Positions 18,231 through 26,466 of a DNA stretch of 64,000 nt are shown here, piece by piece. Made by a program: the position numbers and the translations under genes. The notes under the pieces were generated by a model that saw nothing but the letters and a program-made list of their open reading frames with translations, was not told the DNA's origin and ran no database searches. The first letter of the stretch is position 1; the number at the start of each line of letters is the position of its first letter. Origin of the DNA: Cognataquiflexum aquatile (GTDB taxonomy: Bacteria; Bacteroidota; Bacteroidia; Cytophagales; Cyclobacteriaceae); contig NZ_QMIK01000004.1 of assembly GCF_003316845.1 (NCBI RefSeq), positions 496,001-560,000 of the forward strand. Direction: 5' to 3'.

Positions 18231-19001
18231 ATGCTTAGGCCGAGAATAATTCCATGTCTCCTTGTTAAGGACAAAGGATTGGTAAAGACTGTCAATTTCA
18301 AAGATCCAAAATATGTAGGTGACCCTATTAATGCTGTTCGGATATTCAATGAAAAGGAAGTCGATGAATTGATGATTATCGACATCGATGCAAGTGCAGA
18401 AAATAGAGAGCCTGATTATAAAATGATTGAGCATTGGGCCTCCGAATGCAGAATGCCTTTATGTTATGGTGGTGGGATTAAATCTGTTGAACAAGCCAGA
18501 AGGATTTTTGCTCTTGGTGTTGAAAAGGTTGCGATTAGTTCCGCGGCTGTCGAAAATCCTAATTTAATCAAAGAAATATCAGAAAGTGTAGGTAGTCAAA
18601 GTGTGGTAGTTGTAATTGATGTTAGGAGAAAATTATTGGGTGGATATGAAATGTCAATCTTGAATGGAAAAAAAACCATTAATAAAAACGTTTTTGACTT
18701 TATAGAAGAAGCAGAAAAATTGGGAGCAGGAGAAATTATTATCAATAACATTGATCTTGACGGAAAAATGAAAGGATATGATTTGGGTTTGGCTGAAAAA
18801 GTCAGGGCGAAAACCACCTTACCTTTGACAATCCTCGGTGGTGCAGGAAGCCATGAAGATATCGGGGAACTCATAAAAAAATTTAGAATAATTGGAGCAG
18901 CAGCGGGAAGCTTGTTTGTGTTCAAAGGAAAATATAAAGCTGTTCTAATCAATTACCCGTCACCGGAATTGAAAGACGAATTAATTAAAAAATACCTTTA
19001 A
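18231..19001 (+). CDS. hisF: HisF paralog, ammonia-channelling subunit (WbuZ type)
   Basis: A 256-residue (beta/alpha)8 barrel with RPRIIPCLLVKDKGLVKT at the start, DELMIIDIDAS, and CYGGGIKS and LTILGGAGS phosphate-binding loops of the HisF family. As in WbpG/HisH2/HisF2 systems, it is expected to form a complex with the HisH paralog and supply ammonia to the sugar amidotransferase two genes upstream. It ends 1 bp before the FnlA-like gene, tying the two pathways into one transcript. Confidence 0.9.
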   Translation: MLRPRIIPCLLVKDKGLVKTVNFKDPKYVGDPINAVRIFNEKEVDELMIIDIDASAENREPDYKMIEHWASECRMPLCYGGGIKSVEQARRIFALGVEKVAISSAAVENPNLIKEISESVGSQSVVVVIDVRRKLLGGYEMSILNGKKTINKNVFDFIEEAEKLGAGEIIINNIDLDGKMKGYDLGLAEKVRAKTTLPLTILGGAGSHEDIGELIKKFRIIGAAAGSLFVFKGKYKAVLINYPSPELKDELIKKYL

Positions 19002-19002
19002 A

Positions 19003-20040
19003 ATGAATAGTAAAAAACTCTTGATTACAGGCGGAACCGGATCTTTTGGTAATGCGGTATTAAATAGATTTAAGAATTCTGATGTATTTAGTGAAATCAG
19101 GATTTTTAGTAGAGATGAAAAAAAACAAGACGATCTTAGAAAAAAGATAAACGATCCAAAGGTCAAATTCTATATAGGAGACGCAAGGGATCTAGCAAGT
19201 GTTGAAAATGTTGTCAAAGGAGTGGATTACATTTTCCATGCAGCAGCTTTGAAGCAAGTCCCTTCCTGTGAGTTTTTTCCACTAGAAGCTGTAAAAACAA
19301 ATATTCTTGGTACTGACATTGTGCTGTCTGCTGCAGAGAAATTTGAGGTGAATCGGGTTGTGGTACTAAGTACAGACAAAGCCGCTTATCCAATCAATGC
19401 CATGGGAATGTCCAAAGCTATGATGGAAAAGGTGATGGTAGCAAAATCAAGGAATCTTGATGATTCGAAGTCCATATTTTGTGGAACGAGATATGGAAAT
19501 GTAATGGCTTCAAGGGGCTCAGTTATACCGTTATTTATAGAACAGATCAAGTCCGGAAAGCCATTGACTATCACAGATCCCAATATGACAAGGTTTATGA
19601 TGACTTTGGAAGATGCAGTTGACTTGGTTTGGTTCGCATTTGAAAATAGCAAACAGGGAGACTTGTTTGTTCAAAAAGCCCCAGCTGCTACTATTGAAGT
19701 GTTGGCCAAGGCACTTTTGGAGTTGTACGGTGCTTCAAATGAAATTAATGTTATTGGAACCAGACATGGTGAAAAACTATATGAAACTTTAGTGAATCGG
19801 GAAGATATGGTCAAAGCCCAAGATATGGGAGACTATTTCAGAATTCCGGCGGATACGAGAGATCTCAATTACGCCCAGTTTTTTTCAGAAGGAGAACCTA
19901 GTGTTTCCAACTTTGAAGAATATCATTCACATAATACAGAAAGATTGGATATTGAGGGAATGAAAAAATTACTTTTCAAACTTCCAATCATCCGAAAAGA
20001 GATTTTGGGAGAAACCAACGTTGAACAATATCCTGATTGA
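19003..20040 (+). CDS. fnlA: UDP-GlcNAc 4,6-dehydratase/5-epimerase, FnlA/CapE/WbjB-like
   Basis: Extended SDR of 345 residues with ITGGTGSFGNAV at residues 7-18, ALKQVPSCEFFP, and STDKAAYPINAMGMSKAMMEK, where the usual catalytic Tyr is replaced by Met (MxxxK), as in inverting dehydratases of the CapE/WbjB/FlaA1 group. It performs the first step from UDP-GlcNAc to UDP-L-FucNAc. FnlB- and FnlC-like genes follow directly, which fixes the assignment. Confidence 0.9.
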   Translation: MNSKKLLITGGTGSFGNAVLNRFKNSDVFSEIRIFSRDEKKQDDLRKKINDPKVKFYIGDARDLASVENVVKGVDYIFHAAALKQVPSCEFFPLEAVKTNILGTDIVLSAAEKFEVNRVVVLSTDKAAYPINAMGMSKAMMEKVMVAKSRNLDDSKSIFCGTRYGNVMASRGSVIPLFIEQIKSGKPLTITDPNMTRFMMTLEDAVDLVWFAFENSKQGDLFVQKAPAATIEVLAKALLELYGASNEINVIGTRHGEKLYETLVNREDMVKAQDMGDYFRIPADTRDLNYAQFFSEGEPSVSNFEEYHSHNTERLDIEGMKKLLFKLPIIRKEILGETNVEQYPD

Positions 20041-20047
20041 TAGAGGC

Positions 20048-21169
20048 ATGACTTTGAAAATTGGAATAACCGGTCAAAATGGGTTTGTCGGAACTCACCT
20101 TTACAATACTCTTGGATTGTTCCCTGAGGAATTTGAAAGGATTGAATTTAATCGGGAATTTTTTTTGGATGAAGGTCTCCTTGATTCATTTGTACAAAAA
20201 TGCGATGTCGTAGTTCATTTGGCGGCACTAAATAGGCACAATGATCCTGAGGTTATTTATTCAACCAATACCAATCTTGTTGAGAAACTCATAAGATCCT
20301 TCGAAAGAACAGAAACCAAGCCACATGTTTTGATTTCATCTTCAACACAAGAGGAGAAGGATAACTTATATGGAAAATCAAAAAAAGCCGGAAGGGAACT
20401 TTTGGTTAATTGGGCAAAGAAGAACAATGCCATTTTTACAGGATTGATAATTCCAAATGTTTTTGGGCCATTTGGAAGCCCATTTTACAATTCTGTGGTG
20501 GCGACTTTTGCCCATCAGGTAAGTAGAAACGAAACACCAAAAATCGAAATTGATGGAGATTTAAAATTGATTTATGTCGGAGAGTTGGTGGATGTTATTT
20601 TAGATGCAATTAGAAACCAAAAGGATGAACCTTCCTGCCATATTGGACATTCATCAGAAGCGAAAGTATCAGAAATACTAGAATTGTTCCAAAAATTTAA
20701 AACCCAATATCAAGAACACGGGGAAATTCCATGTTTGAGAAGCAGATTTGAATATAACCTCTTTAACACCTTTAGGTGTTACATGGATATAGAAAATTAC
20801 TTTCCCCGCCAATTTACGCAACATAGGGATCCTAGAGGTGCATTTGTTGAAGTCATCCGATTAGGAATTGGGGGACAGGTTTCTTATTCTACGACAGTTC
20901 GGGGTGTGACTAGAGGCAATCATTTTCATACCAGAAAGATTGAGAGATTTGCTGTAATTAAAGGGAAGGCATTAATCCAAATGAGAAAAATTGGAACTGA
21001 GAAAATATTTGATTTCTATTTGGATGGTACAGAACCGTCATACGTGGACATGCCGATTTGGCACACACACAATATAAAAAATATAGGTGAGGAAGAATTG
21101 CTGACTATCTTTTGGATAAACGAGCACTATGACCCAAAGGATCCTGATACTTTTTTTGTAAATGTTTAA
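20048..21169 (+). CDS. fnlB: Bifunctional reductase with C-terminal cupin, FnlB/CapF/WbjC-like
   Basis: I place the start at ATG 20048 because the FnlB family begins just before GITGQNGFVGTHL; a TTG at 20021 would overlap fnlA by 20 bp. The N-terminal two thirds form an SDR domain; the last ~125 residues form a cupin (QHRDPRGAFVEVIR, TRGNHFHTRKIERFAVIKG, WHTHNIKN). CapF uses these domains for 3-epimerisation and C4 reduction towards UDP-L-6-deoxytalosamine. The length (373) matches CapF. Confidence 0.9.
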   Translation: MTLKIGITGQNGFVGTHLYNTLGLFPEEFERIEFNREFFLDEGLLDSFVQKCDVVVHLAALNRHNDPEVIYSTNTNLVEKLIRSFERTETKPHVLISSSTQEEKDNLYGKSKKAGRELLVNWAKKNNAIFTGLIIPNVFGPFGSPFYNSVVATFAHQVSRNETPKIEIDGDLKLIYVGELVDVILDAIRNQKDEPSCHIGHSSEAKVSEILELFQKFKTQYQEHGEIPCLRSRFEYNLFNTFRCYMDIENYFPRQFTQHRDPRGAFVEVIRLGIGGQVSYSTTVRGVTRGNHFHTRKIERFAVIKGKALIQMRKIGTEKIFDFYLDGTEPSYVDMPIWHTHNIKNIGEEELLTIFWINEHYDPKDPDTFFVNV

Positions 21170-21207
21170 ACTTGAATGATTTCAATATTTATCATGAATA
21201 ATCAAAA

Positions 21208-22341
21208 ATGAAAAAAATTAAAGTAATGACAGTGGTAGGTACGCGACCGGAAATTATCCGACTTTCAAGGGTCCTGACTGCTTTAGATGTGTCAGAAGCA
21301 ATTGATCATGTTTTGGTACATACAGGTCAAAATTATGATTATGAATTGAACCAGATTTTCTTTGAGGATCTTCAGATAAGAAAGCCGGATTATTTTTTGG
21401 ATGCTGCGGGTAAAACTCCTACAGAAACAGTTGGCCAAATTTTAATCAAAATTGATCCATTATTGGAATCTTTGAAGCCCGATGCATTTTTGGTGTTGGG
21501 AGATACCAACAGCTGCCTTTGTGCCATTCCTGCAAAAAAGAGACATATTCCCATCTTTCATATGGAAGCCGGAAATAGGTGCTTTGACCAAAGGGTGCCT
21601 GAAGAAACCAACCGAAAAATCGTTGATCATATTTCTGACATCAACCTTACTTACAGTGACATAGCAAGAGAATATCTGCTTAGGGAAGGACTTTCAGCTG
21701 ACCGTATTATCAAGACAGGTTCACCGATGTATGAGGTTTTAAATTTTCATTTGCAGAGAATAAAAGATTCGGATGTTCTTGACCGACTTGAGCTTAAAAA
21801 AGGTGAATTTTTTGTGGTTTCCTCGCATAGGGAAGAAAATATAAACAGCGAAAAAAACTTCAAAGGATTGATAGAAAGCCTCAATCTTTTGGCTGATAAA
21901 TACCAATTTCCAATAATTGTAAGTACCCACCCAAGAACCAGAAAAATGATTGAATCTAAAGGAATTCAAACTCATCCATTAATTCAATTATTGAAGCCAC
22001 TAGGTTTTATTGATTATAATGCTTTGCAGATGAATTCATTTGCTGTTTTATCTGACAGTGGCACTATTTCGGAAGAATCTTCAATTCTTAACTTTAGAGC
22101 TTTAAATATTCGTGATGCTCATGAAAGGCCAGAAGCCATGGAAGAAGCATCCGTAATGATGGTTGGAATGAATACCGAAAGGATTATTCAAGGTATAGTT
22201 CAACTTGAACAACAAGAGATAGGGGATACCAGAAATTTTAGAAAGGTATCAGACTATAGTATGCCCAATGTTTCCGCTAAAATGGTACGAATTATCATTT
22301 CTTATGTGGACTATGTAAAACGAATAGTTTGGAGTGAATAA
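21208..22341 (+). CDS. fnlC: UDP-sugar 2-epimerase, FnlC/CapG/WbjD-like
   Basis: A 377-residue non-hydrolysing 2-epimerase fold: VVGTRPEIIRLSRVL, HTGQNYDYELNQIFF, GDTNSCL, HMEAGNRCFDQRVPEE and SDSGTISEESS. It would epimerise C2 of UDP-2-acetamido-L-6-deoxytalose to give UDP-L-FucNAc. It is distinct from the WecB-like epimerase at 28 kb. It lies 38 bp after fnlB and overlaps the transferase gene by 8 bp. Confidence 0.9.
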   Translation: MKKIKVMTVVGTRPEIIRLSRVLTALDVSEAIDHVLVHTGQNYDYELNQIFFEDLQIRKPDYFLDAAGKTPTETVGQILIKIDPLLESLKPDAFLVLGDTNSCLCAIPAKKRHIPIFHMEAGNRCFDQRVPEETNRKIVDHISDINLTYSDIAREYLLREGLSADRIIKTGSPMYEVLNFHLQRIKDSDVLDRLELKKGEFFVVSSHREENINSEKNFKGLIESLNLLADKYQFPIIVSTHPRTRKMIESKGIQTHPLIQLLKPLGFIDYNALQMNSFAVLSDSGTISEESSILNFRALNIRDAHERPEAMEEASVMMVGMNTERIIQGIVQLEQQEIGDTRNFRKVSDYSMPNVSAKMVRIIISYVDYVKRIVWSE

Positions 22342-23518
22342 TAAAAAACAAAAAGTTTGGATTTTTTCGGAGGTTTTCTACCCTGATCAAACATCAACTG
22401 GCTATATTCTTACCGAGCTAGCTAAAGGCTTAGCTGATGAGTTTGATGTTACCGTGATAACTGAATCGGGCAATTCTTATGGCGTTCTTTCCAAAGGCAA
22501 AGATGAACTAACTGGTTTAGAGGTAATCCGATTTAAAAATTATAGGCTTGATAAAAACAGTTTGTTTCAAAGATTGATTAAACTAACAGGTATATCAGTC
22601 AAATTTTTAAGTTTTTTTTTAAAAAATGTAAATAAGAATGACAAAGTTATTTGTGTAACTAATCCTGCCCTAGCATTATTGGGTTTTTCTTTTCTAAATA
22701 AATTCAAAAAATCTAAAATAATTCTGATTGTTCACGATGTATTTCCTGAAAATTTGGTTGCAGGTGGGCTTTTAAAAGATGGTTTTATTTATAGATTACT
22801 GAAGAAGTCATTTGATATGGCCTACTCTTCTTTTGATTTTATTACTGTTTTGGGGAGAGATATGTTATCAGTAGTAAGATCAAAAATTGATATATCGCGT
22901 AGAATAGAAATTGTCGAAAACTGGGGACAGGTAGAGGAATTAAGACAAATTGAAAGCAACAAATTTGATTCCTTTAAAGATGACCGTATCAGTTTTGTTT
23001 TTGCTGGGAATTTGGGAAGGCTGCAGAATTTAGAAGTTTTGGTAAATCAGTTTGGCCAATTAAAAGATAAAATCACATTGACTTTGATCGGTGAAGGTGC
23101 AGTAAAAAATGAATTACTAAAGATCATTGAAGAAAAAAAATATACCAATATCAAACTTTTTGATTCTCAGCCCCGAGAAGAGCAAATACATTTTATCAAT
23201 TCATTTGATGTTTCAATTATTTCTTTGTCAGAAAAGATGTATGGGTTGGGAGTTCCCTCAAAAACTTACAATATTTTGGCTTGCGGGAAACCGATATTGT
23301 ACATAGGACCAAAAGATAGCGAAATAGATATTTTAATAAGTACGCATAAAATTGGTTGGTCTCTAAATTCATTTGATCAACTTCCAAGTGTACTGTCAAG
23401 TATTTCCAAAGATTCAATTTCAAAAATTGATAGAATTAAAATCCGGAAACTTTCAGAAGACCAATATACATATGGCCATTTTATGGAAAAAATGAAAAAC
23501 ATTTTACAAAATGTTTAA
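22334..23518 (+). CDS. wbuB: Glycosyltransferase family 4, WbuB-like (L-FucNAc/FucNAm transferase)
   Basis: GT-B enzyme of 394 residues with SEVFYPDQTSTGYILTELA near the N-terminus, IVHDVFPENLVAGG, FVFAGNLGRLQNLEVL, and SLSEKMYGLGVPSKTYNILAC in the donor domain. This pattern is that of WbuB, which in E. coli loci always follows fnlABC and transfers L-FucNAc. The start is GTG at 22334, overlapping fnlC. Here the donor would be L-FucNAc or its amidino derivative. Confidence 0.85.
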   Translation: MNNKKQKVWIFSEVFYPDQTSTGYILTELAKGLADEFDVTVITESGNSYGVLSKGKDELTGLEVIRFKNYRLDKNSLFQRLIKLTGISVKFLSFFLKNVNKNDKVICVTNPALALLGFSFLNKFKKSKIILIVHDVFPENLVAGGLLKDGFIYRLLKKSFDMAYSSFDFITVLGRDMLSVVRSKIDISRRIEIVENWGQVEELRQIESNKFDSFKDDRISFVFAGNLGRLQNLEVLVNQFGQLKDKITLTLIGEGAVKNELLKIIEEKKYTNIKLFDSQPREEQIHFINSFDVSIISLSEKMYGLGVPSKTYNILACGKPILYIGPKDSEIDILISTHKIGWSLNSFDQLPSVLSSISKDSISKIDRIKIRKLSEDQYTYGHFMEKMKNILQNV

Positions 23519-24422
23519 TGACGTTCTTGTTACAGGGGGAACGGGATTTCTCGGGAAGATATTGGTTTCAGGATTTGAAGGGCGCACTACTTCCTTAGGA
23601 AAATCTGCTGATAATTTGATAGTTTGTGATCTGTCCGTTGATATTCCTAAAATTCCACCTACCACAAAAATCATAATTCACAATGCAGGAAAAGCCCATG
23701 TTGTTCCTAGAAACTTAGAGCAAGAAAATGAATTCTTTAAAATTAATGTTGCAGGGACGAAACATCTCTTAGAGGGTATTGATAGGTCAGGTGCCATATT
23801 AAATCAATTGGTGTTTATCAGTACAGTTGCTGTATATGGTCAAGAAATTGGTAGCATGATAGACGAGCAATATCCATTGAAAGGAAATACCCCATACGCA
23901 CTAAGTAAAATTCAAGCAGAGGAACTAGTAGTCAATTGGGGGACTAAAAATCAAATTCCTGTCCTGATATTTAGACTTCCTTTAATCGTTGGGGAGAACC
24001 CTCCCGGAAACTTGGGAAAAATGATTCTTGGAATAAAAAGGGGTAAATATTTTAGTATCAATAAAGGAAGGGCGAGAAGAAGTTTGGTGTTGGGCGAGGA
24101 TATTGCCAATTGTATAAAGGAAAATATTGGTAAAAATGGGATTTATAACTTGACTGACGGAGTCCATCCTTCATTTAAAGAAATTGAAAAAGTAATTGTG
24201 AATCAACTTGGAGTTAGTTTGCCCATAAATTTACCTTCTTTTTTGGCTATAGCATTTTGCTTTATTGGTGATAAGCTTCCCAAATTCCCATTCAATTCTA
24301 GTTTATATTCGAAGATGGCTAATGATTTAACATTTAATGACGTTCGAGCCAGAAATGAATTAAATTGGAAACCAAGGAATACCTTAGATTATTTCAAAAT
24401 AACTAAAAATGTTAATCAATAA
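23511..24422 (+). CDS. NAD-dependent 4-ketosugar reductase/epimerase (WbpV/WbpK-like)
   Basis: An SDR of 303 residues with VTGGTGFLGKIL, IIHNAGKAHV, STVAVYGQEIG and the catalytic PYALSK. This short form, with the NAGKAHV motif, resembles reductases that act on UDP-2-acetamido-2,6-dideoxy-4-ketoglucose to yield UDP-D-QuiNAc or UDP-D-FucNAc. It lies next to a 4,6-dehydratase and an initiating phosphosugar transferase, the standard QuiNAc/FucNAc set. It overlaps wbuB by 8 bp; 192 bp without a gene follow. Confidence 0.75.
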   Translation: MFNDVLVTGGTGFLGKILVSGFEGRTTSLGKSADNLIVCDLSVDIPKIPPTTKIIIHNAGKAHVVPRNLEQENEFFKINVAGTKHLLEGIDRSGAILNQLVFISTVAVYGQEIGSMIDEQYPLKGNTPYALSKIQAEELVVNWGTKNQIPVLIFRLPLIVGENPPGNLGKMILGIKRGKYFSINKGRARRSLVLGEDIANCIKENIGKNGIYNLTDGVHPSFKEIEKVIVNQLGVSLPINLPSFLAIAFCFIGDKLPKFPFNSSLYSKMANDLTFNDVRARNELNWKPRNTLDYFKITKNVNQ

Positions 24423-24614
24423 GTGTCAAATAGGTTTAAGTTTAAATTTTAAAAGATAATTTGCTTTTGATTTTTTTTTCAAATTATTGTTTCAAATGCT
24501 AATTGAAAAGCAACTAAATTGAAATTAATTTAGGGAAAGTTATTTTATTTGATAAATAAAGTTCTAACTCAAATACTTTCTTTTATTTAAATAAATGAAA
24601 AAACAGTAAGATAT

Positions 24615-25802
24615 ATGAATATTTTAAAATTAATTGGAAGGGATTCCTTGCTTTTTGAAAATGACATTCAGCAACATGAAAAAGATTTGCTTGAAGTTGT
24701 TGGTAACAGTAGCTTTTTAGTGATAGGCGGAGCTGGTTCTATTGGTACAGCTGTTACAAAAGAAATATTTAAACGTAAACCCAGAAAATTACATATTGTA
24801 GATATTAGTGAAAATAATATGGTTGAAACTGTTCGGGATATTCGAAGTTCTTTTGGGTATATTGACGGGGATTTCAGGACTTTTGCTTTAGATTGTGGAA
24901 GCGTCGAGTTTGAAGCGATGTTTGACAAAGAAGGACCTTATGATTATATTTTAAATCTATCGGCATTAAAACATGTTCGAAGTGAGAAGGATGAGTTTAC
25001 ATTGATGAGATTAGTAAATGTAAATATTTTTAATACAGAAAGTACTTTACAAAAGGCGATTGACACAGGAGCAAAAAAATATTTTTGCGTTTCAACAGAT
25101 AAGGCCGCAAATCCTGTAAACATGATGGGTGCTTCCAAACGGATTATGGAAATGTTTTTGATGCGCAAGAGCAAGCAAATTAAAATTTCTACCGCGCGTT
25201 TTGCAAATGTGGCATTTTCTGATGGAAGTTTGCTTCATGGATTTAATCAAAGAATTCAGAAAAGTCAACCTATTGCGGCGCCAAATGACATTAAAAGGTA
25301 TTTCGTTACGCCTCAGGAATCCGGCGAATTATGTCTAATGTCTACCATTTTTGGTGAAAACCGGGACATTTTTTTTCCGAAATTAAGCGAAAAATTACAC
25401 TTGATTACTTTTGCAGAGATTGCAATTAGGTATCTAGAACAGTTAGGATATGAAGCCTACCAATGCTCTTCTGAGGATGAGGCTAGAAATTCTGTTGAAG
25501 AACTAAAGTCAAAAGGAATGTATCCTTGTTATTTCTTTAAAAGCGATACTACCGGTGAAAAAGATTTTGAAGAGTTTTTTACTGAACACGAAACCTTGAA
25601 CATGGAAAGATTCGAAAATTTGGGTATCATAAAAAACGATCCAATATATGATGATGTCTTGCTTGAAAAATTCAACTTAGAAATTGGTAAAATGAAAAAT
25701 TCAAAAAAGTGGGAAAAATCACAAATAGTGGATTTGTTTAATGAATTAATTCCAAATTTTAACCATAAGGAAACAGGTAAGTTTTTAGACAACAAAATGT
25801 AA
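24615..25802 (+). CDS. UDP-N-acetylglucosamine 4,6-dehydratase family protein (soluble)
   Basis: A 395-residue Polysacc_synt_2 protein without membrane helices: LVIGGAGSIGTAV at residues 35-47, LSALKHVRSEKDE, VSTDKAANPVNMMGASKR (MxxxK catalytic type) and ITFAEIAIRYL. These enzymes convert UDP-GlcNAc, or in legionaminate synthesis GDP-GlcNAc, to the 4-keto-6-deoxy sugar. Its neighbours favour the UDP-QuiNAc/FucNAc route, but LegB of the GDP pathway is a real alternative since the rest of that pathway lies outside the window. Confidence 0.8.
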   Translation: MNILKLIGRDSLLFENDIQQHEKDLLEVVGNSSFLVIGGAGSIGTAVTKEIFKRKPRKLHIVDISENNMVETVRDIRSSFGYIDGDFRTFALDCGSVEFEAMFDKEGPYDYILNLSALKHVRSEKDEFTLMRLVNVNIFNTESTLQKAIDTGAKKYFCVSTDKAANPVNMMGASKRIMEMFLMRKSKQIKISTARFANVAFSDGSLLHGFNQRIQKSQPIAAPNDIKRYFVTPQESGELCLMSTIFGENRDIFFPKLSEKLHLITFAEIAIRYLEQLGYEAYQCSSEDEARNSVEELKSKGMYPCYFFKSDTTGEKDFEEFFTEHETLNMERFENLGIIKNDPIYDDVLLEKFNLEIGKMKNSKKWEKSQIVDLFNELIPNFNHKETGKFLDNKM

Positions 25803-25806
25803 TCTA

Positions 25807-26463
25807 ATGCTGAAAAGAGCTTTTGACTTAATTTCTTCCGGAATTTTAACTTTAATTTTATCCCCATTACTGATTCCACTTGCAATAATTTTGAGACTAA
25901 CAGGAGAAGGTAAAATATTTTATATCCAACAGCGGGTAGGTCATGGGGGGGGAAACTTCGGGCTACTAAAGTTTGCTACTATGTTGGAAAACAGCCCAAA
26001 TATGTCTGGTGGAGATGTGACTATGGGCAATGATCCAAGAGTTTTACCCGTGGGTAGATTTCTTAGAAAAACTAAAATTAACGAATTACCGCAGTTGCTC
26101 AATATTGTTCTTGGCGATATCAGTGTTGTTGGTCCGAGACCCTTGACTCCCCGGACTTTTGGATTTTATCCAAAAGATATTCAGAAAGAAATTAAGGATT
26201 TAAAACCAGGACTTACAGGAATAGGAAGCATAGTTTTCCGTGATGAAGAAAGTATTTTGGCAAAATCACCAAAACCTCATTTACAGTGTTATGAGGAAGA
26301 TATAGCTCCCTACAAAGGAAAATTGGAAGTATGGTACAAAAAAAATAAAAGCTTTGGTCTTGACCTAACTTTGATTTTTTTAACCATTTGGGTAATTCTT
26401 TTTCCAAAATCTACCATTTATGAGAAATGGTTTAAAGATTTGCCTGAAAATAATTTGAGATAA
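25807..26463 (+). CDS. Initiating undecaprenyl-phosphate phosphosugar transferase (PglC type)
   Basis: A small (218 residues) monotopic transferase with one N-terminal hydrophobic helix (residues 9-30), LKFATM, KTKINELPQLLN, SVVGPRPLTPR and the conserved LKPGLTGIGSI. It moves a phosphosugar from the UDP donor to undecaprenyl phosphate. Compared with the usual RVGLNGKPF loop, this protein has RVGHGGGNFG encoded by an eight-G run at 25945-25952. It follows the dehydratase by 4 bp. Confidence 0.88.
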   Translation: MLKRAFDLISSGILTLILSPLLIPLAIILRLTGEGKIFYIQQRVGHGGGNFGLLKFATMLENSPNMSGGDVTMGNDPRVLPVGRFLRKTKINELPQLLNIVLGDISVVGPRPLTPRTFGFYPKDIQKEIKDLKPGLTGIGSIVFRDEESILAKSPKPHLQCYEEDIAPYKGKLEVWYKKNKSFGLDLTLIFLTIWVILFPKSTIYEKWFKDLPENNLR

Positions 26464-26466
26464 CTT

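Noticed and set aside
24423-24614. Gap between the reductase and the soluble dehydratase
   Set aside because: AT-rich with no hairpin terminator or consensus promoter that I can support; left unannotated.
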